From NCBI RefSeq assembly GCF_004341205.1, contig NZ_SLUL01000002.1:186001-250000 (forward strand): a stretch of DNA of 64,000 nucleotides, in the 5' to 3' direction. Both the position numbers and the translations under genes were made by a program. How positions within the stretch are numbered: position 1 is the first letter of the stretch; every line of letters begins with the position of its first letter. The notes under the pieces were generated by a model. That model was not told where the DNA came from, did no database searches, and worked only from the letters and a program-made list of their open reading frames with translations. Positions 53,606-63,954 of this stretch are shown in pieces. The DNA comes from Thermolongibacillus altinsuensis. GTDB lineage: Bacteria; Bacillota; Bacilli; Bacillales; Anoxybacillaceae.

Positions 53606-55057
53606 ATGCTAAGACATATTATTAATTATATACCTGCAAAAATTGTGCCCGGAATGGTAAATTTTTTAGCATTAGCTATTTATGCGAGAATATTAACAGA
53701 TGCTGAATATGGGAGATACTCGATTGTAATAGCTTCGACATCAATGGTACAAACTATTTTCTTTGCATGGATACGAATGGGATTAGAAAGGTATCTACAA
53801 CATTATAAAACAAAAGGTCAACTAGAGATTTTTCTAACTAATGTTAGAATAAATTTTATATTAGTTTCTATTATAGTGAGTGTTTTATGGTTAACAATTG
53901 TATCCATGTTACCTTTAAGTCTGGAGCTAAAGGAATCTCTTTTTATCGGGTTGCCTCTAGCAATTATACAGTCGTATTATGAACAGACATTGTCTACCTA
54001 TCGTGCGGAGCTAAACTCTAAAAGATATTCTTATTTATCTATTTTTCGATCATTATTAATTTTCCCCTTTTCTCTGTTTTTTATTTATATTTTACGTTTT
54101 AATGAGCAGGGAATATTATTGGGGATAATTTTGGGAAATTTATTTCCTTTATTAATTAGTGTCTTGGTTGGTCAAAAATATAAATTAAATTTATCTTGTA
54201 TTGATATGGGGATAAATAGAAATTTATTGTACTATGGAGCGCCATTAACTATTACTTTTTTGTTGAGTTTTATAATTTCTACCTCTGATCGCTTTATTAT
54301 ACAGTATATCTTAGGAGTGGAGGCTGTAGGCATTTATTCTATTGCTTATGATTTGGTAACTCAAGTATTAACAATGATTTTTATGATTATTAACTTAGCA
54401 GCATATCCTATTATTATAAAGGAAATAGAAAGTAAGCCGTTATCTGAAGTAAAGGAAAGAATTAATCAATATGGACTTATTTCATTTGGTGTTATGTTCC
54501 CAAGTGTGACTGGATTTATAATGTTATCTCCATTTATAGCAGAATTAATTCTTGGAGATACATCCAATAATGAAGTTAAAGTAAGTATATTAAAATGGAT
54601 TGCTTTTTCTACATTAATAATGGGGATTAAATCTTATTTTGTAGATTTTTCATATCAATTAGGAAAAAAAACATATTTACAAATATGGTCTAGCCTAGTA
54701 GCCGCCTTGTCTAATATAATATTAAACTTTTTACTAATACCAAAATATAAAGTTATGGGAGCGGTTTATGCTACGGTTTTTTCATATATTTTAGGGTTGA
54801 TTATTAGTATAGTTATAGGTCAAAAAGTTTTTTCTTTAAAAATAGATATTAAGGAAATTACCAAAATAATTTTTGCTTCTGTTATTTTAATTTTCTCTTT
54901 ATATATAACCCCTTTTGATTCGGTGAATTTGTTGAATTTTGTTATTAATATACTAATAGGGATTCTAGCTTATTCTGTGGTTGTAATTTATTTGAATATA
55001 GGAAATATTAGAGGAATTTTTAATAGAGATATCTTTAACTTTATCAAAAACAACTAG
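53606..55057 (+). CDS. Wzx-type oligosaccharide flippase
   Basis: A 483-residue membrane protein with about 12-14 hydrophobic segments, of the polysaccharide-transporter family (IINYIPAKIVPGMVNFLALA; YGAPLTITFLLSFIISTSDR). It should move undecaprenyl-linked capsule repeat units across the membrane. It begins 42 nt after epsC behind AAGGTGTAAATAAA. Base composition drops sharply in GC compared with epsC, marking the start of the strain-variable glycan cassette. Confidence 0.88.
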   Translation: MLRHIINYIPAKIVPGMVNFLALAIYARILTDAEYGRYSIVIASTSMVQTIFFAWIRMGLERYLQHYKTKGQLEIFLTNVRINFILVSIIVSVLWLTIVSMLPLSLELKESLFIGLPLAIIQSYYEQTLSTYRAELNSKRYSYLSIFRSLLIFPFSLFFIYILRFNEQGILLGIILGNLFPLLISVLVGQKYKLNLSCIDMGINRNLLYYGAPLTITFLLSFIISTSDRFIIQYILGVEAVGIYSIAYDLVTQVLTMIFMIINLAAYPIIIKEIESKPLSEVKERINQYGLISFGVMFPSVTGFIMLSPFIAELILGDTSNNEVKVSILKWIAFSTLIMGIKSYFVDFSYQLGKKTYLQIWSSLVAALSNIILNFLLIPKYKVMGAVYATVFSYILGLIISIVIGQKVFSLKIDIKEITKIIFASVILIFSLYITPFDSVNLLNFVINILIGILAYSVVVIYLNIGNIRGIFNRDIFNFIKNN

Positions 55058-55067
55058 GTGAAATAAA

Positions 55068-56297
55068 ATGAAAATTGTATTTATTTTACTTTGTTTATTA
55101 GGTATGTTTTATTTTGTAATTAAAAAAAGGCATTTTGATTTTTTTTCAATTGCGTTTTTTTCAACCTTAATTTATTTTATGCCAGGATTTTTTGGTTATG
55201 TATTAGAGCCTGGAAGTAATTTTTATAAACCAATAATCACTAAAACATATTTTACTATGATCTTAGTTATTATATTTATCATTATTACAGCTATTCTATT
55301 CGATTTTATGTATGTGAAAAAAAAAATAAAATTAGAGATTTCGGGTATTAATAAAAGTGTATACGTGATTGTTTTTTTAGCGTTAGTAGGATTTATTTTA
55401 TCTTTGATCACTATTGGTCCACAGTTATTGTCACCAGATAAAGGTATTATTTTAGAAAATATAAATCGTTGGCAATTATTATGGGTGACATCTTCTATAG
55501 TTGGATGCATTGTTTCTTATTTACAGAAAAAAAAGTTATTATTTGTAATATGCCTAATTTTGCTATTAATAGATATGTATATAGGCTTTAGAGTTAATTT
55601 AGCAATAACCTTGATAGCATTATTAGTTATAAAATTTTCTAAAGGCAATTATAGAACAGTGTTAATAAAAAAATGGAAATGGATATTAAGTGGGGTACTT
55701 GTATCTATTCTGTTCTTTATTTACAAACCTATATATAGGTTTGTGAAAATAGGTGATTGGGGAACGATTAAACATCTGTTAACAGATCTAAATTTTTATT
55801 TATATTCATTAAGTAAATCTGAACCATTTTATATTCAGACAATATTAAATGAAGTTAACAGAATTGAATATCATATTGGGCTCAGCCATTTTCAATCAAT
55901 AATTTATCAATTTATATTATTTGCTCCGCAGCTTGGTGCTGAAATTAAATCTTTTAATTCAATTTTTCAAAGCGAGTTATTTCCTTCCGTAACCTGGGGA
56001 ATGGGAAATAATATCTGGGCTGAAATGATTAGTAGTGGCGGATTCCCATTATTACTATTTTTCCTTTTGATATATTGCTCCTTTATATATATAGGAAATT
56101 ATTGTTTTTTATCAATTGATAATCCCGTGGTTAAAGGAACTTTATCTATTGTTTTAACTTATTTTACTTTTTATATTCATCGAAATGAATTACTTTATAT
56201 GGTAAATTTGTCTAAACGAATATTATTTATTGTAATTATTGGTGTATTAGTTTCTATGATATTTTCCAAAAGGAAGCATTATAAAAATAAACTTTAA
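55068..56297 (+). CDS. Wzy-like polysaccharide polymerase
   Basis: A 409-residue very hydrophobic protein with about ten to twelve membrane segments and one larger extracytoplasmic loop (around 230-320). There is no strong family motif, as usual for Wzy proteins; the call rests on topology and on its position between the flippase and glycosyltransferases. It starts 10 nt after the flippase stop behind TAGGTG. Composition is strongly AT-rich. Confidence 0.75.
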   Translation: MKIVFILLCLLGMFYFVIKKRHFDFFSIAFFSTLIYFMPGFFGYVLEPGSNFYKPIITKTYFTMILVIIFIIITAILFDFMYVKKKIKLEISGINKSVYVIVFLALVGFILSLITIGPQLLSPDKGIILENINRWQLLWVTSSIVGCIVSYLQKKKLLFVICLILLLIDMYIGFRVNLAITLIALLVIKFSKGNYRTVLIKKWKWILSGVLVSILFFIYKPIYRFVKIGDWGTIKHLLTDLNFYLYSLSKSEPFYIQTILNEVNRIEYHIGLSHFQSIIYQFILFAPQLGAEIKSFNSIFQSELFPSVTWGMGNNIWAEMISSGGFPLLLFFLLIYCSFIYIGNYCFLSIDNPVVKGTLSIVLTYFTFYIHRNELLYMVNLSKRILFIVIIGVLVSMIFSKRKHYKNKL

Positions 56298-56320
56298 GAA
56301 CGGAATGTCGGGGTTAGAAT

Positions 56321-58243
56321 ATGTGCGGAATATTAGGTTTTCTTAACAAATCGAAAAAATTTAAAAAATATGAATCTGAAATAATTATTAAGAAAATGCT
56401 AGATAGCATATACCATAGAGGACCAGATGGTTTTGGGATCTGGTCTAACACTCAAGGAAATTTATTTTTAGGGCATAGACGTTTGTCAATAATAGACTTG
56501 AGTTCTAACGGTAAGCAACCAATGACCAGTAAAACTGGTAGGTTCACCATAACATTTAATGGTGAGATATATAATTTTGATGAGATTAGAAAAGAAATTT
56601 TAAAAGTAAATAATTATAGGTTTGAGAGTAACACAGATACAGAAGTTATTCTGGCTGCTTGCGAGACATGGGGAATATTACAATCGTTAAAAAAATTTAT
56701 AGGTATGTTTGCTATTGCGCTTTTTGACGACAAAGAAAACTGTCTATATCTTATAAGAGATCGATTAGGAGAAAAACCTTTATATTATGGTTGGCAAGGA
56801 GATTCATTTATTTTTGCTTCAGAATTAAAGGCTTTTAGAGAACATATAGACTTTAAAGGTAAAATTGATAGAGATGTTCTATCCTTATATTTTAAGTATA
56901 ATTATATCCCATCTCCTTTTTCTATTTATAAGGATATCTACAAATTACCACCAGCATCAGTTTTGAAAATGGATTTAACGACATATGAGTATAAAATTTT
57001 TAAATATTGGGATATTGATACTACAAATAAATTTGATACTTCTTATAGTGATGAAGAATTAATAGAACAGTTAGAAAAGTTAATTTTACAATCTGTAAGG
57101 AGACAAATGCTTTCTTCTGATGTTCCTATTGGAGCATTTTTGTCAGGTGGAGTAGATTCATCTACAATTGTCGCTTTGATGCAATCTTTAAGTGATAAAC
57201 CGATCAATACTTTTTCAATTGGTTTTTTTGAAAAAGACTATAATGAGGCGAATTTTGCTAGGGATGTAGCTAAGTATTTAGGAACTAATCATACGGAACT
57301 ATACGTAGAACCTCATAAAACGTATGATATTATTCAAAAAATAGCTACCTACTATGATGAACCATTTGCAGATTCCTCCCAAGTTCCAACTTTTTTAGTT
57401 AGTCAGTTAGCAAAAAAGGACGTCACTGTAGTCCTATCCGGAGACGGTGGAGATGAATTATTTGGGGGATATACAAGATATTTGCTTATAAATGACTTCT
57501 GGAAAAAAATCAATTATATTCCTTTATCGTTAAGAAAAGTAATGGCTAAAACAATAAATCTAGTTGAAAGTCTTCAAATTCAAAAATTTCTTGATTCTTC
57601 TATTCAAAAGAAAATGTATCAAATTTTTCGTGGAGCTGATTTGTTAACCATTAAATATCCAGAAGAGCTATACAATCATTTTGTATCAAGTTGGAATCAA
57701 TCTAATGAAATTGTGTTAGGGTCAAAACCTATAGATGCCTTTATTACTTCAGCTGAAGTAGGTTCACTAGCTAGACAATTGTCTTTTTATGAATGGATGA
57801 TGTTCGTCGATTTAAACATGTATCTTCCTGATGATATTTTGGTAAAGGTAGATAGAGCGAGTATGGCTGTAAGTTTAGAGACTCGGGTTCCTTTGCTAGA
57901 TCACAATATTGTAGAATTTGCATGGAAACTTCCTTTTAACCAAAAAGTTCGAGGCAATACAAGTAAATGGATTTTAAAACAAATAATGTACAAGTATTTG
58001 CCAAAAGAATTAATGGACAGGCCAAAAAAAGGTTTTGGTGTGCCCGTTGGACAATGGATTAAAGGACCACTAAGAGAATGGGCTGAAGACTTATTAAATG
58101 AGAAAACATTAAAAGAACAGGGATTTTTAAATACTAAAATAGTAAGAGAAAAATGGGAAGAGCATCTTTTAGGGATAAGGAATTTGCAGCCTCAGCTATG
58201 GAGTATATTAATGTTTCAATCATGGTTAAAAGAAAATCAGTAA
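56321..58243 (+). CDS. Asparagine synthase (glutamine-hydrolysing) family amidotransferase
   Basis: A 640-residue AsnB-type enzyme. The mature N-terminal Cys (MCGILGF) starts the class II glutaminase (HRGPDGFGIW, FNGEIYNF). The synthetase domain has the PP-loop FLSGGVDSSTIVALM and SGDGGDELFGGYTRY. In polysaccharide loci such proteins can amidate uronic acids; a role in making asparagine is the alternative. Location between a polymerase and glycosyltransferases, with two uronate-forming enzymes downstream, favours glycan amidation (inference). Confidence 0.9.
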   Translation: MCGILGFLNKSKKFKKYESEIIIKKMLDSIYHRGPDGFGIWSNTQGNLFLGHRRLSIIDLSSNGKQPMTSKTGRFTITFNGEIYNFDEIRKEILKVNNYRFESNTDTEVILAACETWGILQSLKKFIGMFAIALFDDKENCLYLIRDRLGEKPLYYGWQGDSFIFASELKAFREHIDFKGKIDRDVLSLYFKYNYIPSPFSIYKDIYKLPPASVLKMDLTTYEYKIFKYWDIDTTNKFDTSYSDEELIEQLEKLILQSVRRQMLSSDVPIGAFLSGGVDSSTIVALMQSLSDKPINTFSIGFFEKDYNEANFARDVAKYLGTNHTELYVEPHKTYDIIQKIATYYDEPFADSSQVPTFLVSQLAKKDVTVVLSGDGGDELFGGYTRYLLINDFWKKINYIPLSLRKVMAKTINLVESLQIQKFLDSSIQKKMYQIFRGADLLTIKYPEELYNHFVSSWNQSNEIVLGSKPIDAFITSAEVGSLARQLSFYEWMMFVDLNMYLPDDILVKVDRASMAVSLETRVPLLDHNIVEFAWKLPFNQKVRGNTSKWILKQIMYKYLPKELMDRPKKGFGVPVGQWIKGPLREWAEDLLNEKTLKEQGFLNTKIVREKWEEHLLGIRNLQPQLWSILMFQSWLKENQ

Positions 58244-58255
58244 TAGGTGTTTTAT

Positions 58256-59365
58256 ATGAAAAAAATAAAGTTGATGTTATTAGCTCCCTCACTTAGGGGC
58301 GGGGGATCGGAAAGAGTTATGTTAAATTTGATAAAAAATTTTGATCGTAGAGTTTTTGATTTATATTTTGTATTAGTAAAAAAAGAAGGACCATATGAGA
58401 AAGAGATTCCCAACGATGTACAAGTGTTTGATTTAAACTGTCGAAGAACTCTGAAAGCTTGGAGATCGTTAATCAAATGTATAGATATTATTAAACCGGA
58501 TGTAATTTTATCGACGGCTTCACAGTTAAATATCCTACTTTTAATGATTAAACCATTAATACCTAAGAAGACAAAAATTATTATAAGAGAGGGAAGTATA
58601 CCTTCGGAAAATATTCAATCTAATAGAATTTTATGGAGATATTTGTACAGAAAATATTATAATCAGGCAGATGTGATTATATGTCAATCTAGTTTTATGA
58701 AAAAAGATTTAGTAGATAATTTTAAGGTTGATAGATCGAAAATTAAGTGTATTTATAATCCTGTTAATTTTGAAAATATTAATATGCTTATTAAAGAGAA
58801 GAAAAATCCTTATCTAAACTATAATAAAAATCTGCAATGTATAAACATTTTAACTGTTGGAAGATTAAGTAGTGAGAAGGGACATAGGGAGCTAATTAAA
58901 AGCATACCATTATTAAAAATGAAAAGATCAAATGCAAATTTATTTATTTTAGGTGAAGGTCCATTAAAGAATGAACTTTTTTCATTAGTTAGAGAATTGA
59001 ATCTAGAAGATTGTGTTTATTTTGTAGGATTTCAGAAAAATCCCTTTGTATGGATGAAGTATGCAGACCTTTTCATTTTACCTTCAAAGTATGAAGGATT
59101 ACCTAATGCTTTGTTAGAAGCAATAGCTTGCCAAGTACCAGTAATTGTAACGAATCATCCTGGCGGCACAAAGGAGATAATGAAAATTACTCAACAAACT
59201 CATCGCATTATCGATGAGTTTACTTGGGATGATTGGTGGTTTGAAAAACCTACTAAAAAAACATATGAAATATTAGAAGAAAATTTTAATATCTTAAAAA
59301 TTGTTAATAAATATGAGAGTCTAATATTAGAACTTTTTGAGGTTAGAAAAAATGGGGAAAATTAA
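58256..59365 (+). CDS. Glycosyltransferase family 4 (first of three)
   Basis: A 369-residue GT-B enzyme. N-terminal acceptor region LLAPSLRGGGSERVMLNLI and donor region ILTVGRLSSEKGHRELIKSI, LGEGPLKNEL, LPSKYEGLPNALLEAIACQV identify the GT4 family. It should add one sugar of the capsule repeat on the cytoplasmic side; donor and linkage unknown. ATG 58256 follows AGGTG; GTG 58247 lies within that site. Its end overlaps the next gene by 14 nt. AT-rich. Confidence 0.88.
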   Translation: MKKIKLMLLAPSLRGGGSERVMLNLIKNFDRRVFDLYFVLVKKEGPYEKEIPNDVQVFDLNCRRTLKAWRSLIKCIDIIKPDVILSTASQLNILLLMIKPLIPKKTKIIIREGSIPSENIQSNRILWRYLYRKYYNQADVIICQSSFMKKDLVDNFKVDRSKIKCIYNPVNFENINMLIKEKKNPYLNYNKNLQCINILTVGRLSSEKGHRELIKSIPLLKMKRSNANLFILGEGPLKNELFSLVRELNLEDCVYFVGFQKNPFVWMKYADLFILPSKYEGLPNALLEAIACQVPVIVTNHPGGTKEIMKITQQTHRIIDEFTWDDWWFEKPTKKTYEILEENFNILKIVNKYESLILELFEVRKNGEN

Positions 59366-60491
59366 GGTTGTAAATTTAATATCAGGATTGAATACTGGTG
59401 GAGCGGAGACAGCGTTGTATAAATTAGTTTCTAATATTGATAGAAATTTATTTAATCCAGTTGTTATTTCTATGATGGATGAAGGAACAATAGGAGTAAA
59501 GTTAAAAGAAGCCGGAATTCCAGTATACACTTTAAACATGAAAAGAGGTATGTTTAGTTTCCGATCCTTGTTAAAGCTAATTAAAATATTAAGACAGGAG
59601 AAACCACATATTTTACAAACTTGGATGTATCATGCTGATTTTGTTGGTGCTTTAATTAAAATAATGTTTCCAAAGACAAAACTTGTTTGGAACATTAGGC
59701 ATAGTTATTTCCATAAAGGTATAGATAAAAAAAGTACTATAATGATTGCAAAAATTTGTGCTAAACTATCTTATTTTAGTCATGTAGACAATATTATATG
59801 TTGCTCCCAAGCTGCTTATAATTCCCATACTGAATATGGTTATTGTAAGAAAAAAATGATTGTTATTCCTAATGGATTTGATTTAGAGAAATACAGGCCT
59901 TCTAGAGATGAGAGAATTAAGATATTAAATGAACTTGGTCTACCTACGTCATCATTTATTATAGGACATGTAGGTCGCTTTCATCCCCTAAAAAACCATG
60001 AGTATATAATCACCGCATGTAAAAAAATTGAAGAGGAATATAAAAATGTCCATTTTATATTATGTGGGAAAGATGTAGATAGAAATAATAGACAATTAAT
60101 GCATTGGATACAACAAAAGGGAGTAAAAAATATTCATTTACTAGGGCAAAGAAACGATATTTTTAAAGTTATGAATTGTTTTGATTTATTTATCCTTCCT
60201 TCTAAAAGTGAAGGTTTTCCTAACGTTTTAGGAGAAGCCATGGCTTGTGAGGTTCCATGTATTGTTACAAATGTTGGTGATTCAGCCTATATAGTAGCTG
60301 ACACAGGCTTTTCAATACCAATTAATGTAGAAGAGTTGGTTAAGGCAATTAAAAAATTTATTAAATTACCAGAAGAGGAAAAACGAAGAATGGGGAAAAA
60401 AGCAAGAATACGAGTAATTGAAGAGTTTGATTTGATTAAAATAGTAAAAAAATATGAGGATTTATATAAAAATCTAATTAAAAAAGGATGA
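59352..60491 (+). CDS. Glycosyltransferase family 4 (second of three)
   Basis: A 379-residue GT-B enzyme with [18 protein letters not shown] in the N-terminal domain and [40 protein letters not shown] in the donor domain, typical of GT4 capsule transferases. Cytoplasmic; sugar specificity unknown. ATG 59352 lies inside the end of the previous gene with GAGG upstream. Its stop overlaps the spacer of the epimerase gene. AT-rich. Confidence 0.88.
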   Translation: MGKIKVVNLISGLNTGGAETALYKLVSNIDRNLFNPVVISMMDEGTIGVKLKEAGIPVYTLNMKRGMFSFRSLLKLIKILRQEKPHILQTWMYHADFVGALIKIMFPKTKLVWNIRHSYFHKGIDKKSTIMIAKICAKLSYFSHVDNIICCSQAAYNSHTEYGYCKKKMIVIPNGFDLEKYRPSRDERIKILNELGLPTSSFIIGHVGRFHPLKNHEYIITACKKIEEEYKNVHFILCGKDVDRNNRQLMHWIQQKGVKNIHLLGQRNDIFKVMNCFDLFILPSKSEGFPNVLGEAMACEVPCIVTNVGDSAYIVADTGFSIPINVEELVKAIKKFIKLPEEEKRRMGKKARIRVIEEFDLIKIVKKYEDLYKNLIKKG

Positions 60492-60496
60492 TAGCT

Positions 60497-61507
60497 ATGA
60501 AAATTCTTGTCACGGGTGCCGCGGGTTTTATAGGTTCACACTTATCTAAACGTTTATTGAATGAAGGATACGAAGTAATAGGTATCGATAATGTTAATGA
60601 TTATTATGATCCAAAGTTAAAATTAGATAGACTAGAATGGATAAAACACCCTAATTTTAGATTTGAAAAAGTATCTTTAGAAGATAGAGAAAGAATTAAC
60701 TATATATTTACTGAATATAAACCTACAATCGTAGTCAACCTAGCTGCACAAGCAGGGGTACGTTATAGCCTAGTAAATCCGCATGCATATATCGACTCAA
60801 ACATTGTCGGATTTATGAATATCTTAGAGGCATGCCGCCGTTATAATGTTGAACATTTAATATATGCTTCTTCTAGTTCTGTTTATGGTGCGAATACTAA
60901 GATGCCTTTCTCTGTTCATGACAATGTTGATCATCCAGTGAGTCTTTATGCAGCAACGAAAAAAGCCAATGAATTAATGGCGCACACTTATAGCCATTTA
61001 TACGGTTTACCAACAACAGGTCTTCGTTTCTTCACTGTATATGGACCATGGGGTAGACCGGATATGGCTTTATTTTTATTTACGGAAGCAATAATTAATG
61101 GAAATCCTATAAAGGTATTTAATAATGGTAATATGATGCGTGATTTTACGTATATTGATGATATTGTTGAGAGTATGTATCGATTAATTCAAAGGAAACC
61201 GGAACCAAACTTAAACTGGGATGGTAAGAACCCTGACCCTGGTACAAGCTATGCTCCTTATAGAGTATACAATATCGGGAATAGTAACCCGGTAAATTTG
61301 CTAGATTTTATAACTGCTATTGAAGAGAAACTAGGAATTAAAGCTAAGAAAGAATTTTTACCTTTGCAAGCTGGAGATGTTCCGGCTACATATGCGGATG
61401 TTGAAGATTTATATAAGGAAATAAATTTTAAACCCCAAACGTCTATTAAAGAAGGGGTAAGCAAATTTATTGATTGGTATCTTGACTATTATGGGGTGAA
61501 ATTATAA
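60497..61507 (+). CDS. UDP-glucuronate 4-epimerase-like SDR enzyme
   Basis: A 336-residue extended short-chain dehydrogenase. NAD loop [29 protein letters not shown] (the DNxNDYYD pattern typical of UDP-glucuronate epimerases), SSSSVYGA and catalytic Tyr-Lys in [11 protein letters not shown] are intact. It should interconvert UDP-glucuronate and UDP-galacturonate; a GalE-like role is the alternative. ATG 60497 has AAAGGATG upstream. Composition is less AT-rich than the preceding genes. The next gene starts on its stop codon. Confidence 0.88.
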   Translation: MKILVTGAAGFIGSHLSKRLLNEGYEVIGIDNVNDYYDPKLKLDRLEWIKHPNFRFEKVSLEDRERINYIFTEYKPTIVVNLAAQAGVRYSLVNPHAYIDSNIVGFMNILEACRRYNVEHLIYASSSSVYGANTKMPFSVHDNVDHPVSLYAATKKANELMAHTYSHLYGLPTTGLRFFTVYGPWGRPDMALFLFTEAIINGNPIKVFNNGNMMRDFTYIDDIVESMYRLIQRKPEPNLNWDGKNPDPGTSYAPYRVYNIGNSNPVNLLDFITAIEEKLGIKAKKEFLPLQAGDVPATYADVEDLYKEINFKPQTSIKEGVSKFIDWYLDYYGVKL

Positions 61508-62787
61508 TGGAAAGAAAAATTGCAGTTGTTGGATTAGGATATGTTGGTTTACCTGTTGCGGTAGCTTTTGGAAAGAAAAGGCGTGTGATTGGTTTTGATA
61601 TTAATCAAAATCGAATTAATACATTAAAACAAGGTATTGATTATACCAATGAGGTAGAATCTGAAGATTTATTAGAAGCAAATATTGATTTTACAAATGA
61701 TCCGTCTAAACTTCGTGAGGCGGATTTTATTATTGTGGCTGTTCCAACGCCAATTACCGAAACGAAACAACCGGATTTAACGCCGTTGATTAAAGCCTGT
61801 GAAACGGTTGGTTCGAATCTACAAAAAGGTACAATCGTTGTTTATGAATCAACAGTATATCCTGGTGCAACGGAAGAAGTGTGCGTTCCTGTGCTCGAGA
61901 AAGCATCAGGGTTAAAAGCGGGTGTTGATTTCTTTGTTGGATATTCTCCAGAACGTATTAATCCAGGTGACAAAGAACATACATTTACCAAAATTACAAA
62001 AGTAGTATCTGGCCAAAATGATGAAGTACTGGAGATTATTGCTAGTGTTTATGGTTCCGTAGTAGAGGCAGGTGTTTATCGAGCAAGCTCCATAAAAGTA
62101 GCTGAAGCGGCAAAGGTTATTGAAAATACACAACGTGATTTAAACATCGCATTAATGAACGAATTAGCTATTATTTTCGATAAACTTGGAATTGATACAG
62201 CGGAAGTATTACAGGCAGCGGGAACTAAATGGAATTTTATTCCGTTCACACCTGGTTTAGTTGGAGGACATTGCATTGGTGTTGATCCTTATTATTTAAC
62301 ATATAAAGCAGAAAGTGTCGGTTACCATCCAGAGGTTATTTTGGCTGGTCGTCGTATTAACGACAATATGGGCAAATTTATTGCGACATCATTAGTTAAA
62401 CAAATGATTCACAAAAATATGCCAATTCAAGGTGCGAGAGTTACTGTATTAGGTTTAACCTTTAAAGAAAACGTACCAGATCTTCGAAATTCTAAAGTAA
62501 TCGATGTGATTCGTGAGTTACAAGAATTTGGTGTTGAAGTACAAGTAACAGATGCTCTGGCTGATAAGGATGAAGCTGTTCATGAATATGGTATTGAATT
62601 AGTCGATTATGATAAGTTAGTACCAGCTGATGCAGTTGTATTGGCTGTTCCTCATAATGAGTATGTTGAAAAGGGATGGGAACAGTTCAACAAACTACTA
62701 AAACATGGAAGAGGTATTGTTGTAGATATTAAGAGTAAATTAGAGAAAGAAACTTGTCCGGAAAATATTACGTTATGGAGATTGTAA
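61507..62787 (+). CDS. Nucleotide-sugar dehydrogenase (TviB/WbpA-like UDP-HexNAc 6-dehydrogenase)
   Basis: A 426-residue UDP-glucose/GDP-mannose dehydrogenase family enzyme. VVGLGYVGLPVAVAFG, VPTPITETKQPDL, YESTVYPGATEEVC and active-site Cys in GGHCIGVDPYYLTYKAE are intact. The GHCIGVDPYYL form and VPTPI are typical of UDP-N-acetylhexosamine 6-dehydrogenases rather than Ugd, so the product is probably a UDP-HexNAc uronate. ATG overlaps the epimerase stop (TAATG). It differs clearly from the ugd gene at 32765. Confidence 0.88.
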   Translation: MERKIAVVGLGYVGLPVAVAFGKKRRVIGFDINQNRINTLKQGIDYTNEVESEDLLEANIDFTNDPSKLREADFIIVAVPTPITETKQPDLTPLIKACETVGSNLQKGTIVVYESTVYPGATEEVCVPVLEKASGLKAGVDFFVGYSPERINPGDKEHTFTKITKVVSGQNDEVLEIIASVYGSVVEAGVYRASSIKVAEAAKVIENTQRDLNIALMNELAIIFDKLGIDTAEVLQAAGTKWNFIPFTPGLVGGHCIGVDPYYLTYKAESVGYHPEVILAGRRINDNMGKFIATSLVKQMIHKNMPIQGARVTVLGLTFKENVPDLRNSKVIDVIRELQEFGVEVQVTDALADKDEAVHEYGIELVDYDKLVPADAVVLAVPHNEYVEKGWEQFNKLLKHGRGIVVDIKSKLEKETCPENITLWRL

Positions 62788-62788
62788 A

Positions 62789-63952
62789 ATGAAAGGAAAG
62801 AAAATCTTGCAGGTATGTGCCATTGATTTAAGTGTTGATGCGCTCTTAAAGCCATTGATACTTAAATCAATGGAAGAAGGTTATATTGTTCATAATGCTT
62901 GTACAGATACAGGAAAATTCGAGCAGTTACGAAAAGAAGGCTTAACAATGATTAATATTAAAATTGATAGAAAGATCAGTCCTATATCAAATTTAAAGTC
63001 AATTATTGATTTATATAAGTTAATGAAGAGTGAAAAATACGATATTGTCCATGTTCATACTCCTATCGCTGCTTTATTAGGAAGAATTGCAGCCAAATTA
63101 GCAGGAATTAAACATATCATTTACACAGCACATGGATTTTATTTTCATGAAGATATGCCTTCTTTTCAATATAAACTTTTCTACAATATTGAAAAATATG
63201 CTGCTCGATTTTTGACAGATTGGCTTTTATTGCAGAGCAGAGAAGACTATGAACTTTCATTAAAAGACAAATTCTTGGAAGAGGATAAGATTATTCATTT
63301 AAGTAATGGTGTAGATATCTATAATAAATTTAATCCTTGTTTAATATCTGAAGATGTAAGAATTAGTATGAAGCGAGAACTTCAGATTAGCAACGATGAT
63401 ATAGTTTTTACATTTATAGGCCGCTTAGTAAGAGAAAAAGGTATTTTTGAGTTATTAGAAGCATTTATAGAGTTGTCTAAAAAATATAATAATGTAAAGC
63501 TTCTTTTAATTGGTGATCTACTTGGAAGCGAGCGGGATCAAGAGAGTTACTATAAAATCAAAGAGTTATTATCCTACCCTGGAATTATATATGTCGGGTT
63601 TAGAAAGGATATCCCTGAATTACTCTCTATTAGCGATGTGTTTGTCTTACCTTCTTATCGAGAAGGTCTACCTAGGTCAATTATTGAAGCTATGGCAATG
63701 GAAAAACCTATTATTGCCACAAATATTCGAGGTTGTAGAGAAGAAGTTTTTCACGAAGAAAATGGTTATTTAGTAAAAAAGGCGTCAATTAAATCGCTTT
63801 ATGAGGCAATGGAAAATTTGGTGAAAGATAAGGATAAGAGATTAGCTTTTGGTGAAAGAAGCCGTTTAATTGCTGAACAATTATTTGATGAAGAAAAGGT
63901 TATTAATAAACAAATTGAATTATTTAATAGCCTTGTGTCAAAAGGTGATTAA
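62789..63952 (+). CDS. Glycosyltransferase family 4 (third of three), EpsD-like
   Basis: A 387-residue GT-B enzyme. HVHTPIAALLGRIAAKLAGI and YTAHGFYFHED mark the N-terminal domain of the EpsD/CapM-type group; FTFIGRLVREKGIFELLEAF and LPSYREGLPRSIIEAMAMEK mark the donor domain. In related loci it adds the second sugar after the priming transferase, whose gene follows here by two bases. Starts immediately after the dehydrogenase stop with weak GGAG upstream. Confidence 0.9.
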   Translation: MKGKKILQVCAIDLSVDALLKPLILKSMEEGYIVHNACTDTGKFEQLRKEGLTMINIKIDRKISPISNLKSIIDLYKLMKSEKYDIVHVHTPIAALLGRIAAKLAGIKHIIYTAHGFYFHEDMPSFQYKLFYNIEKYAARFLTDWLLLQSREDYELSLKDKFLEEDKIIHLSNGVDIYNKFNPCLISEDVRISMKRELQISNDDIVFTFIGRLVREKGIFELLEAFIELSKKYNNVKLLLIGDLLGSERDQESYYKIKELLSYPGIIYVGFRKDIPELLSISDVFVLPSYREGLPRSIIEAMAMEKPIIATNIRGCREEVFHEENGYLVKKASIKSLYEAMENLVKDKDKRLAFGERSRLIAEQLFDEEKVINKQIELFNSLVSKGD

Positions 63953-63954
63953 TC

